A stretch of DNA of 64,000 bases from DATFVA01 sp963771705. Its GTDB lineage: Bacteria > Bacteroidota > Ignavibacteria > Ignavibacteriales > Ignavibacteriaceae. The notes under the pieces are model-generated. The model searched no databases and was not told the DNA's origin. It worked only from the letters and a program-made list of their open reading frames with translations. Positions 37,336 to 47,433 of the stretch are shown in pieces; within the stretch, counting starts at the first letter, position 1, and each line of letters opens with the position of its first letter. A program made the translations under genes and the position numbers. Where the stretch lies: assembly GCA_963771705.1 (NCBI GenBank), contig CAVYUP010000012.1:1-64000 (forward strand), read 5' to 3'.

Positions 37336-37818
37336 TTACTTTTCTTGTACAGTGTAATCTGTTACCTCATCGTTCTCATTAAGACTGATAACGAGCCATC
37401 TGGTATTGCTACTGTAAAGTGAATGACCCAGGTAATATTCCATATTCCATTCAGGAAAATTGTGAGTGTTTTCAGGTCGGCCGAGCATCTGAAAAATTGC
37501 CTCCTTACTTTTACCCAGAAGTTTTCGATGCATCATAAGCCCGGGTACCATTCTATCACGCGTATTGTCATCCGGATTCTTTAGACCTGTACGCTTCCAC
37601 TTTTCAGAAATGAACGGAAGGTTGGCTGGTGCCCCGACGTAAGTCATCACTTTGCGGTTGACGGCATTGTAAATGGAATCGGAGAAGATCAGGCCCAATA
37701 CAGCCAGAAGTATCAATCCTGAAAATATATACCTGTTACTGAAAATAAACGTCCTTCTACCGCCAAGTATGATAAGGAGGAAAATTAGTATTACAATTAT
37801 TTTCGGCAGCATCACCAT
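37336..37818 (-). CDS. Membrane-anchored BamE/SmpA-like small protein
   Basis: A 160-aa protein with two N-terminal hydrophobic segments (IIVILIFLLIILGG and IFSGLILLAVLGLIF). The soluble domain has the BamE-like pattern DRMVPGLMMHRKLLGKSKEA, then LGRPENTH, MEYYLG and NTRWLVISLNENDEV. It is not a lipoprotein and so is not an ordinary BamE; proteins of this kind are common and mostly uncharacterised. Confidence 0.6.
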   Translation of the reverse strand: MVMLPKIIVILIFLLIILGGRRTFIFSNRYIFSGLILLAVLGLIFSDSIYNAVNRKVMTYVGAPANLPFISEKWKRTGLKNPDDNTRDRMVPGLMMHRKLLGKSKEAIFQMLGRPENTHNFPEWNMEYYLGHSLYSSNTRWLVISLNENDEVTDYTVQEK

Positions 37819-38149
37819 AAATTACTTACTCCCAGACTTCAGGATTCTTTATTCAATTAAACTTAAGGAGTACTGTCATCAATTACAAAGTGCGTGAATT
37901 GAGTGAGCAGACAGATAAGGAATAAGATGCGGGTTTGGGGAAGAATGCAGAAATGCAGCCCGGGGGGGGCCAGGACTGCATAAAAATTTAAGGTTCGACT
38001 AAGCTGAACGTTAAATAGAGATAACCCTGCTGGCCAGGGTTTACAATAATATGCTCGGGAAAATTTCATAGAAGGATACTTCCGTCCACAGGGTATTTAC
38101 CTCCATTCATAATTTTCTGCTTTTTAATTGCCTCTAAACTTTATTAAAA
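37819..38149. other. 331-bp divergent intergenic region, no gene seen
   Basis: It lies between the BamE-like gene and the M13 peptidase. It contains a run of eight G (about 37963-37970) and otherwise AT-rich sequence ahead of the peptidase start. No credible open frame. Confidence 0.5.
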
Positions 38150-40228
38150 TTGAAGGAATTATTATTTATTTCTCTAAATATTGGAAGAAAAATGACTAAA
38201 TCTGCTCAATTATTACTTTTCATTTTTACTGCGGCAATCCTGTTTACTGCAATGATTTATCCCCAGGAAAAGGGAGACTTTTTAACTAACGCGATGGATA
38301 CCACTGTGGGTACCGGTACGAATTTTTTCGAATACGCCACGGGTACCTGGATGAAAGAAAACCCAATTCCCGCTTCGGAACGCAGGTGGGGACTGGCGAA
38401 TCTTGTTAACGAGGAAACTTACGCACGGCTCAAAGGAATTCTAAAGGAGGCCGCTTCTACAGAGTCGACCAAAGGCACGGCGAAACAAAAAATAGGCGAC
38501 TTCTACTTCACGGGTATGGATACGGTTTCGATAGAAGAAGCGGGACTTGATCCCCTTAAACCGGAACTGGATAAAATAGCCTCAATTAATTCCGAGAAGG
38601 ATCTTTTTGAAACTGCCGCCCTGCTTCAGCGTGAAGGTGTGAATGTTATGTTCGGGATTTTTGTCGATCAGGATATGAAGAACAGTGAACAGTACGCGAT
38701 GTATTTATGGCAGGGAGGACTTGGACTTCCTAACCGCGATTACTACTTCCGCGACGATGCCCGTACAGAGAATATCCGAAAAGAGTATAAGGTATATATC
38801 GAAAAGGCGCTGGGACTATTGGGCGAGGATAACAGCAGTGCGGATGCTGATGAGAACGTGATTTATAAAATAGAGAACTTCCTTGCTGATTCATCAAGGA
38901 AGCTGGAAGACCTTCGTGATCCCTACGCAAATTACAATAAGATGTCGGTTGCAGAGCTTGAAAAATCGGCTCCCAATATAGAATGGGAAATACTTCTGAA
39001 AGATCTGGGCGCGGAGCAGGTTGATTCAATTATAATGGGCCAACCGGAATTTGTTAACGCGCTTAACGAGGCAGTAAAGAAGTTCAGCATTGACGATTGG
39101 AAAACGTACCTGAGGTTCCACTTCCTGAATGAGTTTGCGGGGAGGCTGGGAAGCAAGTATGATAATGAGAGATTCCACTTTTACGGTACGGTAATGTCGG
39201 GTGTGAAGGAGCAGAAGCCGCGCTGGAAGAGGATACAGGATGCAACCGAAGGCGCTATGGGCGAGCTGCTGGGACAGATATACGTTGAAAAATATTATTC
39301 GCCCAAAACAAAGAAGAGATACGAGAAGATTGTTGATGACTGTATAGATGCTTTTGCGAGCAGGATAAAGAACCTCGACTGGATGAGCGATTCTACAAAA
39401 GCGAAAGCTCTGGTAAAACTATATGCGATCACAAAGAAGGTAGGTTATCCTGATAAATGGAAAGACTTTTCTTCGCTTAAAATTGACCGCGGTTCCTTTG
39501 CCCGAAATACAATAAGGGCCAATAAATTCTGGTCGGACCGTGAGATGAACAAACTCGGAAAGCCCGTTGACAGGCTGGAGTGGAATATGACTCCCCAAAC
39601 CTGGAATGCGTACTACAATCCTTCGAATAATGAAATAGTTCTGCCGGCTGCAGCTTTTATAGTTCCCGGCGTTCCGGATTCACTTGTTGACGATGCAGTT
39701 GCTTACGCATATGCGGGGGCTTCCACGATCAGTCACGAACTTACTCATGGTTTTGATGACGAGGGACGACTTTTTGATGAGAAGGGCAATCTGCATAACT
39801 GGTGGACGAAAGAGGACGAGGAGAAGTTCAAAGAGAAGACCCAAAAGCTTGTAGACCAGTTTAACAATTATGTTGTGCTGGACAGTATGCACATCAACGG
39901 CGAGGCTACTCTCGGTGAAAATTTAGCGGACCTCGGCGGCGACGTAATAGGATGGGACGCATTTACCAAGACGAAGCAATATAAAGAAGGGAAGAAGATT
40001 GCAGGACTGACACCGGCTCAGAGATTCTGGATAGGGTATGCTTACTCGTGGCTGGGACATACACGTCCCGAAGCCCTAGCGCAGCAGGTTTTAACCGACG
40101 TTCATTCGCCGAACTTCATCCGCGTAAACGGTCCTTTCACTGATGTTGACGCATGGTATAACGCGTTTAATATCCAGCCGGACGCGCCTATGTACAGGGC
40201 ACCGGAGGATAGGGTGAGGATCTGGTAG
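38150..40228 (+). CDS. M13-family (neprilysin/PepO-like) zinc endopeptidase
   Basis: A 692-aa exported metallopeptidase. The active site is ISHELTHGFDDEG (HExxH about residue 530) with the downstream glutamate in GEATLGENLADLGG, and the family's C-terminal pattern is near VNGPFTDVDAWYNAF. It should cut small peptides in the periplasm. The ATG at 38192 (MTKSAQLLLFIFTAAIL) gives a cleaner signal peptide than the first one and is the more likely start. Length is normal for M13. Confidence 0.93.
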   Translation: MKELLFISLNIGRKMTKSAQLLLFIFTAAILFTAMIYPQEKGDFLTNAMDTTVGTGTNFFEYATGTWMKENPIPASERRWGLANLVNEETYARLKGILKEAASTESTKGTAKQKIGDFYFTGMDTVSIEEAGLDPLKPELDKIASINSEKDLFETAALLQREGVNVMFGIFVDQDMKNSEQYAMYLWQGGLGLPNRDYYFRDDARTENIRKEYKVYIEKALGLLGEDNSSADADENVIYKIENFLADSSRKLEDLRDPYANYNKMSVAELEKSAPNIEWEILLKDLGAEQVDSIIMGQPEFVNALNEAVKKFSIDDWKTYLRFHFLNEFAGRLGSKYDNERFHFYGTVMSGVKEQKPRWKRIQDATEGAMGELLGQIYVEKYYSPKTKKRYEKIVDDCIDAFASRIKNLDWMSDSTKAKALVKLYAITKKVGYPDKWKDFSSLKIDRGSFARNTIRANKFWSDREMNKLGKPVDRLEWNMTPQTWNAYYNPSNNEIVLPAAAFIVPGVPDSLVDDAVAYAYAGASTISHELTHGFDDEGRLFDEKGNLHNWWTKEDEEKFKEKTQKLVDQFNNYVVLDSMHINGEATLGENLADLGGDVIGWDAFTKTKQYKEGKKIAGLTPAQRFWIGYAYSWLGHTRPEALAQQVLTDVHSPNFIRVNGPFTDVDAWYNAFNIQPDAPMYRAPEDRVRIW

Positions 40229-40352
40229 GAGCATGGGGCATAGCGCATAGCGGGGCAGAGAGCAGAGTGCATGGCCTATAGAGTTTGCGGGCAGAGAGCA
40301 TGGTGCATAGGGCGAGTAAAACTACTTTCCTGTGTGCTCTGCCCTTTGCCCT

Positions 40353-41396
40353 TTACTTTTCCTGGCGGGACTTCAGTGTAATCTCGTAGCCTTCGCTTTT
40401 CAGCATCACGCGATTCTTCTGAAGGAATTCTTTTATAGCTTCAACAGGTATAATCTTGGTGATTCCATATTTAAGATTTTTATGAATTTTGGCGAAGGAC
40501 TCTCCTTCATAGGGGATTAGCGTATTATACTTTCTACCGCTGCCAAGTTTTTGCGGGGCAAGGAAAACCTCATCTTCTTCAGGTACCCACTGAACCATTC
40601 CAACCATTTCGAAGTGGGGCACGCCGTCTCTTATTGCCAGAACAAGACCTCCGCTGAAACCCGGGTTAACAACCGCATCCACAAGGAATGAACCCTGGCT
40701 GTCGCGGTTTGGACTGCTGACAATTGCCTTTGTAACCATCTGGTAATTTATGGGGTACCCGAACAGGTATACGAATGTTCCCCATTCAAGCTGCTTTGAA
40801 TAACCGGCGGGGTAAGGGAATACGGGGATCCTGAAACCTGACTGAGCGCTGTATTTTCGTCCCAGCAATGCTATATCAGCCTGGTCATCCTTTGCAAGCA
40901 GTTCGATTTCGCTTCCCTCCGGAAATCCTGCCACATAAATCTTCTCCTTATCCTTAATGGAGATAGTTTCAATATACGGCGTTATCATTCCTTCATTATC
41001 CGACCTGTAAGCAACTATTGTATCAGGAAAACTTACGATATGGGCGCAGGTAATTAAAGCGATTGCTCCGTTCTCTGATGATATTGTAAACGCTGTTCCC
41101 GACAATGAATTATTTCCAAACTCAACAGAATCGGCCTGACGCTTAAGGATATTATCGTTCAGCATAGAATACTTTATTTTATCCTCCCGCGAAAACTTAT
41201 ATATCCTATAAAATACTGTGCAGTTAATACGCTGTACGGACTCGCTTATCTTTTCAAGCTCTGACGAGGATGACTTATAAGGGAATTCACTATCGTACTT
41301 CCCATCGTTCAGGGTAGGGTAAACAGTTTCGAGCGTTGGAGAACAGGAATTAAGAAGAAGTGCAAGTATAAAAAAGGGAAAATATGCTTTCATCAT
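40353..41396 (-). CDS. Trypsin-like serine protease lipoprotein
   Basis: A 347-aa lipoprotein (ILALLLNSC lipobox). The protease fold shows the triad in order: His in ALITCAHIVSF, Asp in DQADIALLGRK, and Ser in NPGFSGGLVLA. There is no PDZ domain, unlike DegP. It lies 85 nt downstream of the PP2C phosphatase gene on the same strand, which may be one transcript. Function may be envelope protein quality control; this is inference. Confidence 0.85.
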   Translation of the reverse strand: MMKAYFPFFILALLLNSCSPTLETVYPTLNDGKYDSEFPYKSSSSELEKISESVQRINCTVFYRIYKFSREDKIKYSMLNDNILKRQADSVEFGNNSLSGTAFTISSENGAIALITCAHIVSFPDTIVAYRSDNEGMITPYIETISIKDKEKIYVAGFPEGSEIELLAKDDQADIALLGRKYSAQSGFRIPVFPYPAGYSKQLEWGTFVYLFGYPINYQMVTKAIVSSPNRDSQGSFLVDAVVNPGFSGGLVLAIRDGVPHFEMVGMVQWVPEEDEVFLAPQKLGSGRKYNTLIPYEGESFAKIHKNLKYGITKIIPVEAIKEFLQKNRVMLKSEGYEITLKSRQEK

Positions 41397-41481
41397 TTCC
41401 TTCCGGATTTGCTTTATGAAATGTAAAAAGATTAGAGGAGCTAATCAATTGGAGAAGAGAAGAGTAAGCAGGCAGAAGAGG

Positions 41482-43395
41482 TTACTTCAGTGCGGTACTG
41501 CCGGAGACGGTTACATTAGTAAATGAGGCGGATGTATTTTTATCGACATAAAGTCCTGCTTTTCCGAATATTCCCCATACGCTTCTATATGATTTCAGCA
41601 GCCCATGTTCATTATAAATGTTTACAATGTTATTGGTATAGATGATTCTCAGTTTTCTTAAACCGCCGGGACCAGCGTCCTGCGGGGGTATTTCAAACAA
41701 TTTCTGCATCACGTTTCCGCTTATACGCTGAAGAACAAAATTACCGCCTTCCCTATACTTGAATACATAATAATCGAGCGGAGAAGAGTACCCGATTACA
41801 AGTCCCACCACAGAATTAGAAGCATCTATCTCCACGCTGGCGGAGAGGTTCACATCAAAAAGATCCTTATTATAAAGGATGAATTTTTCAGATGAGGTAT
41901 TAGAGAATTTTACCGCATCTGTGTTTACCGTGCATTCGCTCTTATTTATGTTCGGATAGATCCATCCTCCGCCGAAGCCCGAAGCCGCAATACGGCTGGC
42001 CGCATCATTAAAGGGAGGGGGCGCCGGTCTGCTTTCCGGTTTTACTTCAGCGACCGCAGGATTAACTTCCGGCTTTTCCCCCGTGTTTTCTTCGGGAGTA
42101 ATTCCGGCTATCTTATCTGAGCATTCAGCTATCAGAGCCTTTATCTTTACGTCGTCAGGCTTGACTTCTTCAGCCTTTTTATAATACTTCAGGGCAGTCC
42201 GGTATCTATTTTCTTTCATCAGACCACCGGCTATATTGAGATAGGCTCCGGCAATTAGATCTAATCCCTTCACAGCCTCCTGATTATCGGGCCGGCTGTT
42301 CAGCACCGATTTATAAACTATATAAGCGTTATCGTAATCCTTTTCCTTTAACAGCTGATCAGCCTGTGCAAGGAGCCTGCTGTCTGTATCTTCAACAGGG
42401 TCGAGTTTAACATCGTTATCCGGTTTCTGCATGGGATCCGCTGCCACTGCTGTACTTACCTTTACATCTTCCGACGGATTAACGCCGGAGGACTGATACT
42501 GCAGGTATAGAAGGACCATAATTACAAGCAGTACTGCGGCTATAGCAGCCCATCCTTTTTTGAATGACTTTGAAGATCCTGGAGTTCTTTTCTTAGCAGG
42601 AGGGGGAACAGCCCTCAATGTCTGTTCAGGATCTATCTTAACAATTACAACAGTAACATTATCCTTGCCGCCTCGTTCATTAGCCAGGCTTATTAAAATA
42701 TCACAGGCATCGGATGAGCTATTCCCGTTAACAATCTGTAAGATTTCACCTTTGCTTATCTTTGCCAGGCCGTCGGAACAGAGGATATAAGTCTGGCCTC
42801 TTTTCAGCGGCAGATCATCCAGGATATCGATCCTTACTTTCTCATCGACACCGAGAGCCCTTGCGAGCACAGATTTGGAGGGATAGTTTCGTGCTTCCTC
42901 GGGAGTAAGGAGTCCCTCCCTCAGCATCTCCTGAACCCTGGTATGGTCATTTGTAAGCTGTTCTATCCTGTTATTTTCAATTCTATATACCCTCGAATCG
43001 CCCACATGACCAATATATCCGCGGTCGCCCTTCAGCACCAGCGCGGTACAGGTAGTACCCATTCTGCCGAATTCAGACTTATCACCCGATTTACTGAAGA
43101 TTTCGAAGTTGGCCTTTTCAATTGCCTCTTTGAGCGCGACGGACTCATCAAAAGCGGAGCCGAAAAACTCACTGCTAACTACCTTAACAGCAATAGCACT
43201 CGCTTCTTTTCCACCCCTATGTCCACCCATACCATCCGCAACAATAAACAACTGACCTTTCGGACCATACAGGCTGGAGTTATCCTCCGGGAACTTTCCG
43301 AAACTATCCTGGTTTTCTGTTCTCACCAGTCCTGTATCAGATTTTCCGGCGAATACGAAGGTGAATTTATTTAATGGTGCAGGCATTTTCCTCAA
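41482..43395 (-). CDS. PP2C-type Ser/Thr phosphatase with membrane helix, TPR and C-terminal domain
   Basis: A 637-aa multidomain protein. Residues 1-250 are a PP2C phosphatase: SDTGLVRTENQDSF, FIVADGMGGHRGG, GHVGDSRVY, ILCSDGLAK and DNVTVVIVK carry the metal-binding Asp residues. A membrane helix (AAIAAVLLVIMVLLYLQYQ, about 280-300) follows, then TPR-like repeats (QLLKEKDYDNAYIVYKSVL) and an exported C-terminal beta-rich domain (about 480-637) resembling a concanavalin-like fold. Catalysis would be cytoplasmic, with an outside sensing part. No cognate kinase is encoded in the window. Confidence 0.9.
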   Translation of the reverse strand: MRKMPAPLNKFTFVFAGKSDTGLVRTENQDSFGKFPEDNSSLYGPKGQLFIVADGMGGHRGGKEASAIAVKVVSSEFFGSAFDESVALKEAIEKANFEIFSKSGDKSEFGRMGTTCTALVLKGDRGYIGHVGDSRVYRIENNRIEQLTNDHTRVQEMLREGLLTPEEARNYPSKSVLARALGVDEKVRIDILDDLPLKRGQTYILCSDGLAKISKGEILQIVNGNSSSDACDILISLANERGGKDNVTVVIVKIDPEQTLRAVPPPAKKRTPGSSKSFKKGWAAIAAVLLVIMVLLYLQYQSSGVNPSEDVKVSTAVAADPMQKPDNDVKLDPVEDTDSRLLAQADQLLKEKDYDNAYIVYKSVLNSRPDNQEAVKGLDLIAGAYLNIAGGLMKENRYRTALKYYKKAEEVKPDDVKIKALIAECSDKIAGITPEENTGEKPEVNPAVAEVKPESRPAPPPFNDAASRIAASGFGGGWIYPNINKSECTVNTDAVKFSNTSSEKFILYNKDLFDVNLSASVEIDASNSVVGLVIGYSSPLDYYVFKYREGGNFVLQRISGNVMQKLFEIPPQDAGPGGLRKLRIIYTNNIVNIYNEHGLLKSYRSVWGIFGKAGLYVDKNTSASFTNVTVSGSTALK

Positions 43396-43515
43396 ACAAA
43401 TAAAAATGAAGCGTGTTCATAAGGCCGGGTTGTACAAACAGGATTCCTTACGTCTTTAAAAAATATAAAAAACAAACATAAGTTTCATAGGCAAATAAAT
43501 TTTCCACCCCGGATC

Positions 43516-44277
43516 TTACATTAACTCAAAAATAATCAGTGTAATAAGAGCAGCGGGGGGAGCCCAAATCCTGAAGTTCTTTGTATTGAAGATCAGGGCA
43601 GTTGCAATTATCCACGTAACAAGCAGAAGGATCGACAAAAGGGGGAACATCTGAGTAAGAGAAATAACCGACTTTCCTACTGAGCCGAGTTTGTAAGTCA
43701 TTCTCACCGGATTAAAGACAAAAACATTTGATATTACGGCAATGAGCGTGAACACCTCTATTTTTTTAAGGATGCCGGGGAAGCGGAAATATTCTAGTCC
43801 CGTTCTTACCGCAAGCAGCACCGCCCCGAGCAGTGTAGCCCAATAGTAATAATTTATTTTATCAGGGACCTTCCCGTAGAAGGTAATTGCAACAAACTCA
43901 TTCTTTGAAGGAATGGTATATTCCTTTCCCTTATAGTTAAGCTTAATAAAATACGTAACAATTGAGCCGGGCTCCCTGTGCGGGATGCTGCCTGAGATTA
44001 TAGTTCCTTTTTTAATAAGCGGGGCTCTATTCCAGGAGGGTGATCCATCAGATTTCCAGTATACGTTGCCGGAAAGGCTGCTATCGGATTCTGTTGTGAG
44101 AAAAAAATAATAGTCATCGTTTCCATAATAAACCCTGTCGAGTTTATAGCCTGTTTCTTTTCCTTCGATGCCGAAGGAGCCGGAGACAGGGTATTCGCTG
44201 CTTAATCTGCTATGAAGAAAACCGGCCACAAATGTTATTATTACCGCGGCCGTCCATAGAATTATGCTCTGTTTCAT
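43516..44277 (-). CDS. Multi-pass membrane protein of unknown function
   Basis: A 253-aa protein with a signal-anchor helix, a periplasmic beta-rich region (residues 35-135, GYKLDRVYYGNDDYYFFL), then four hydrophobic helices. I do not recognise the family. It precedes the PP2C gene by 120 nt on the same strand. Confidence 0.6.
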   Translation of the reverse strand: MKQSIILWTAAVIITFVAGFLHSRLSSEYPVSGSFGIEGKETGYKLDRVYYGNDDYYFFLTTESDSSLSGNVYWKSDGSPSWNRAPLIKKGTIISGSIPHREPGSIVTYFIKLNYKGKEYTIPSKNEFVAITFYGKVPDKINYYYWATLLGAVLLAVRTGLEYFRFPGILKKIEVFTLIAVISNVFVFNPVRMTYKLGSVGKSVISLTQMFPLLSILLLVTWIIATALIFNTKNFRIWAPPAALITLIIFELM

Positions 44278-44439
44278 ATCTTTATATTTAAAATATTTAC
44301 AAATTTAGGGAGAAAATGGAGAATTTGCGAATTGAACGGAATGAGCGAAGAAGTGCTGCCAGGAAGGCAAAGACACGCAGAATTAAGCGGAGCGGCGAAT
44401 TGAATTTGTAATCTTTTAACTTGTAATCTTGTAATTATT

Positions 44440-45174
44440 ATGAAACTTGAAATTAAAATATTTCTATCGGCTGAAGAAGCCGCTGCGGGGATAGCAAAGG
44501 AGATAATGAATATGGTATCTGAAAATTCTCTTGAGGGCAGAGATACTTTTATTTCATTATCCGGAGGAAGCACCCCCAAAATATTATTCAGGAAAATATC
44601 AGATGAGTACGCTGAAAGCATCGACTGGAACAGGGTTCACTTGTTCTGGGGAGATGAGAGATGTGTTCCTCCTGATGATGAGCAGAGTAATTTCGGAATG
44701 ACGAAGCAGTATCTCCTTGATAATATCAAGATTCCGGAAGCGAATATACACAGGATGAGGGGAGAGGAAGACCCGGTGAAGGAAGCGGAGAGAATTGCCG
44801 CGGAGATAAGGCGTATTATTCCGGAAGTGAATAATCTGCCGCGGTTTGACCTTAACATACTTGGACTAGGGGAAGACGGACATACTGCTTCGTTATTTCC
44901 AGGAAAAAAACTAAAGAACATAGCTGAAGGAGTTGCCGGTGTTGCTGTGCATCCTGAATCGGGACAAAAAAGGATATCTCTTACAAATGAAGTATTAAGC
45001 AACGCGGCAGAGAATATTTTTATGGTTACGGGTGAGAAGAAGGCCGATATTATTTATAAGATATTGAGCAGGAAGGATTCTGATAAGAAGTTTCCGGCTG
45101 CAAGGGTAAAGGCGGCAGAAATGCTGAAGTGGTATCTGGATGAAGAGGCGGGGGGAAAGATAAAGGAGCCATAG
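44440..45174 (+). CDS. pgl: 6-phosphogluconolactonase
   Basis: A 244-aa enzyme of the oxidative pentose phosphate pathway, hydrolysing 6-phosphogluconolactone. DevB/SOL motifs are clear: FISLSGGSTPKILF, HLFWGDERCVPPDDEQSNFG and GLGEDGHTASLFPG. No zwf or gnd gene is nearby; flanking spacers are purine-rich. Length is normal. Confidence 0.93.
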   Translation: MKLEIKIFLSAEEAAAGIAKEIMNMVSENSLEGRDTFISLSGGSTPKILFRKISDEYAESIDWNRVHLFWGDERCVPPDDEQSNFGMTKQYLLDNIKIPEANIHRMRGEEDPVKEAERIAAEIRRIIPEVNNLPRFDLNILGLGEDGHTASLFPGKKLKNIAEGVAGVAVHPESGQKRISLTNEVLSNAAENIFMVTGEKKADIIYKILSRKDSDKKFPAARVKAAEMLKWYLDEEAGGKIKEP

Positions 45175-45317
45175 GAATTTGGCGGATTGAGCGAATCAGG
45201 CGAATCAGGTGAAATGGATAAGCGGAGAAATTTTGCTACAAAGGACGAATACCCAAAGAATTTAGAGAATTGGCGAATGAGAGAGCATCCGCCAATTACC
45301 AGTTACAATTTCATCTG

Positions 45318-46451
45318 TTAGAAAGAGGTTCCAACTTTAAGTCTAAGATTTGCAAAAACAGAGATTGCACCAAAGCTGCCATCGGGCATACGTGAGAGTG
45401 TAATAGAGGGTCCCAATGCAAGCGCACTGAACGCCCAGCTTTCAGCGATCTTCTGAACCAGGATTTCAAAGAGGAACTGGTTCTGTCTCACATCGCTGTT
45501 AAACATAGCGTCAAACCTGAAATCGAAAGTACTGCCCGCAAGGGAAAGTTCTCTTCCTTCGTAGCCAACGTGCCATTCATTAAAAAGCCTTGCGCCATAG
45601 AGCTTTCCTCTTGTTGATCCGAGGATACTTATAGGGTATCTGAACTCAAAATTATAATACTGGCCGTCGAGAATTTTAGCATGATAACCGGAAGTATCGT
45701 CTGCAGTCCAATCCTCCAACTGAGTATCAGTAGGATCGACTACAGTCTTGGAGTATCCGAATTCAAAAAAGTTGCCGAAAGGGATAACATAAGAAATATT
45801 AAATCCGGTTGGTGCGTATAGATTATTATACTTGTTTCCGAACCTCAGTTTCGACAAAGCATCAACATGTCCGAATACGCCTCCAGTTACTCCGAGTATA
45901 TGGAAGCCGGCCTCAATGTAATTTGTTTCGCCGGGACCAGTAAACTCAGTACCCAAACCGATAGATAACCCTATATCACTTTTAATAGGAATACCAAACC
46001 TTTCACCTCCGAAGAATTGAAAGAAGGGGTTTATGTAATGCATAGTTGAAGAGATCTGGAGCTTGGTAGGCGGATCAACTATTTTATTCAGTTTTATTTT
46101 CTCAAACACCCTTGTAAAAACACTGCCATAATTAATGCTTTCTTCAAGATCTATTTTAAACGGATAGGTTACCACTCTTGCCCTAGTTTCAGGTTTAAGA
46201 GCAAGGAAAGGATAAAGGTTACCCTTAATTGAGATAGTCTGGTTATTCGGATCACGCAGATCCGCTATTATCTCAGCTTTCGGATCAGGAGGATCAATAA
46301 ACAATTCAGTTTGTATCTGAATAAATAAACTGTCGTCCAGAGGCTCCATCTGGAAGTAGCGGATCGGTTCCTCTTCCTGGGCCTGTGCATTACCGATATA
46401 AAAGAACGCAAAAAGAGCGGACAGAAGAAGTAGTAATTTTATTTTGTGCAT
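45318..46451 (-). CDS. Predicted outer-membrane beta-barrel protein of a three-gene operon
   Basis: A 377-aa exported protein: signal peptide LLLLLSALFAFFYIGNAQAQ, a short beta-rich N-terminal part, then many amphipathic strands with alternating hydrophobic and aromatic residues (for example SDIGLSIGLGTEF and YNFEFRYPISIL), ending with aromatic SF. No domain recognised. It is the last gene after the GldL-like and GldM-like genes (18 nt spacing), which suggests that it forms the outer-membrane end of an envelope complex. Confidence 0.6.
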   Translation of the reverse strand: MHKIKLLLLLSALFAFFYIGNAQAQEEEPIRYFQMEPLDDSLFIQIQTELFIDPPDPKAEIIADLRDPNNQTISIKGNLYPFLALKPETRARVVTYPFKIDLEESINYGSVFTRVFEKIKLNKIVDPPTKLQISSTMHYINPFFQFFGGERFGIPIKSDIGLSIGLGTEFTGPGETNYIEAGFHILGVTGGVFGHVDALSKLRFGNKYNNLYAPTGFNISYVIPFGNFFEFGYSKTVVDPTDTQLEDWTADDTSGYHAKILDGQYYNFEFRYPISILGSTRGKLYGARLFNEWHVGYEGRELSLAGSTFDFRFDAMFNSDVRQNQFLFEILVQKIAESWAFSALALGPSITLSRMPDGSFGAISVFANLRLKVGTSF

Positions 46452-46469
46452 AAAGTAGTTCCGGTGAAT

Positions 46470-47423
46470 TTATTTAGAAAAATCAGTGAAATAGAACGAG
46501 TCTCCAACCTGTACCCTATCTTTTGATCTTTCATCAACAACTGTGAAGAAGAAATTTACTTTATACCTTCCATCAGCTTCCCTCAGATTTCCGAATTTGT
46601 CGAGCCATTCGTCAAACCGGTTTTCATTAGATGCGATCTTCAATGACACATTATATACTGGATTCCCCTTGGCATCTTTCAATGGTCCCGACACAGAAAT
46701 AGGACCAGTCCATGATACCTTAAGCTGTTCGGGACGTTCATCCACAATAGTAACAGTAAAGACCGTTATCCTCTGCAGGTCCTGAACATAAATATCAGAA
46801 TTATTCATTTTAGTAGTTACGCGGTTAATCTTAATTTCAGGAGGTCTGTTGGGAACAACCTTTATCCTATCCTCCTGGCTGCCGTACTTCGCGATTACTT
46901 CATTCTGGTCGGTCAGGTCGAATGTTTTTTCCTGTCCCGGCGGAATTACAACCAGAGGTTTGCTCATATTATTGGGATCATACAATGAAGTAGGCACATT
47001 TCCTGAATTAGACGCTTTATTCCATGTATACTGAATGAAGGTCTGTTTAAGCGATATAGGCGACTGCAGTATCTCCTGTTCTTTAACCACGGGTTTTTCT
47101 TCTGGTTTCTTTTCCGGAGGCTGTTCTTTTACCTTCTGAGCAAGATCCCGCATTTTAGTATTAAGAGATGCCAGCCTTTCTTTAAGCTCGGCATTTTCCT
47201 GCAGAGCATTCTCTTCGACCTTCACGTCGAATTTAATTCCCTGAGATGTAAGAGAATCGAGCAAAACCATGAGTGAATCGCGCACGCTCTTATCGACCAC
47301 CTTATCTTTTAAGACAACGCGGTGTAAGTCGAGATCTGCACCTTTCAATGCCAGCACGGTAATTACAAAAATGTAAAGTACCTGGTAGATTATAAATTTA
47401 CTATCCCTGTTTTTCTGAACCAT
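46470..47423 (-). CDS. GldM/PorM-like single-pass periplasmic protein
   Basis: A 317-aa protein with one N-terminal membrane helix preceded by a basic stretch (KFIIYQVLYIFVITVLAL). The pattern recalls GldM, whose N-terminus reads KMINLMYLVxxAMLAL. Then come a coiled coil (about 60-95), a Pro/Lys/Glu-rich linker and beta-sandwich domains in the last 170 residues (VTIVDERPEQLKVSWTGP). GldM is the periplasmic rod of the T9SS motor. A distant relationship is my judgement, not proven. The gene ends 18 nt before the barrel gene and starts 10 nt after the four-helix membrane protein gene. Confidence 0.5.
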   Translation of the reverse strand: MVQKNRDSKFIIYQVLYIFVITVLALKGADLDLHRVVLKDKVVDKSVRDSLMVLLDSLTSQGIKFDVKVEENALQENAELKERLASLNTKMRDLAQKVKEQPPEKKPEEKPVVKEQEILQSPISLKQTFIQYTWNKASNSGNVPTSLYDPNNMSKPLVVIPPGQEKTFDLTDQNEVIAKYGSQEDRIKVVPNRPPEIKINRVTTKMNNSDIYVQDLQRITVFTVTIVDERPEQLKVSWTGPISVSGPLKDAKGNPVYNVSLKIASNENRFDEWLDKFGNLREADGRYKVNFFFTVVDERSKDRVQVGDSFYFTDFSK

Positions 47424-47433
47424 AATTACACAC

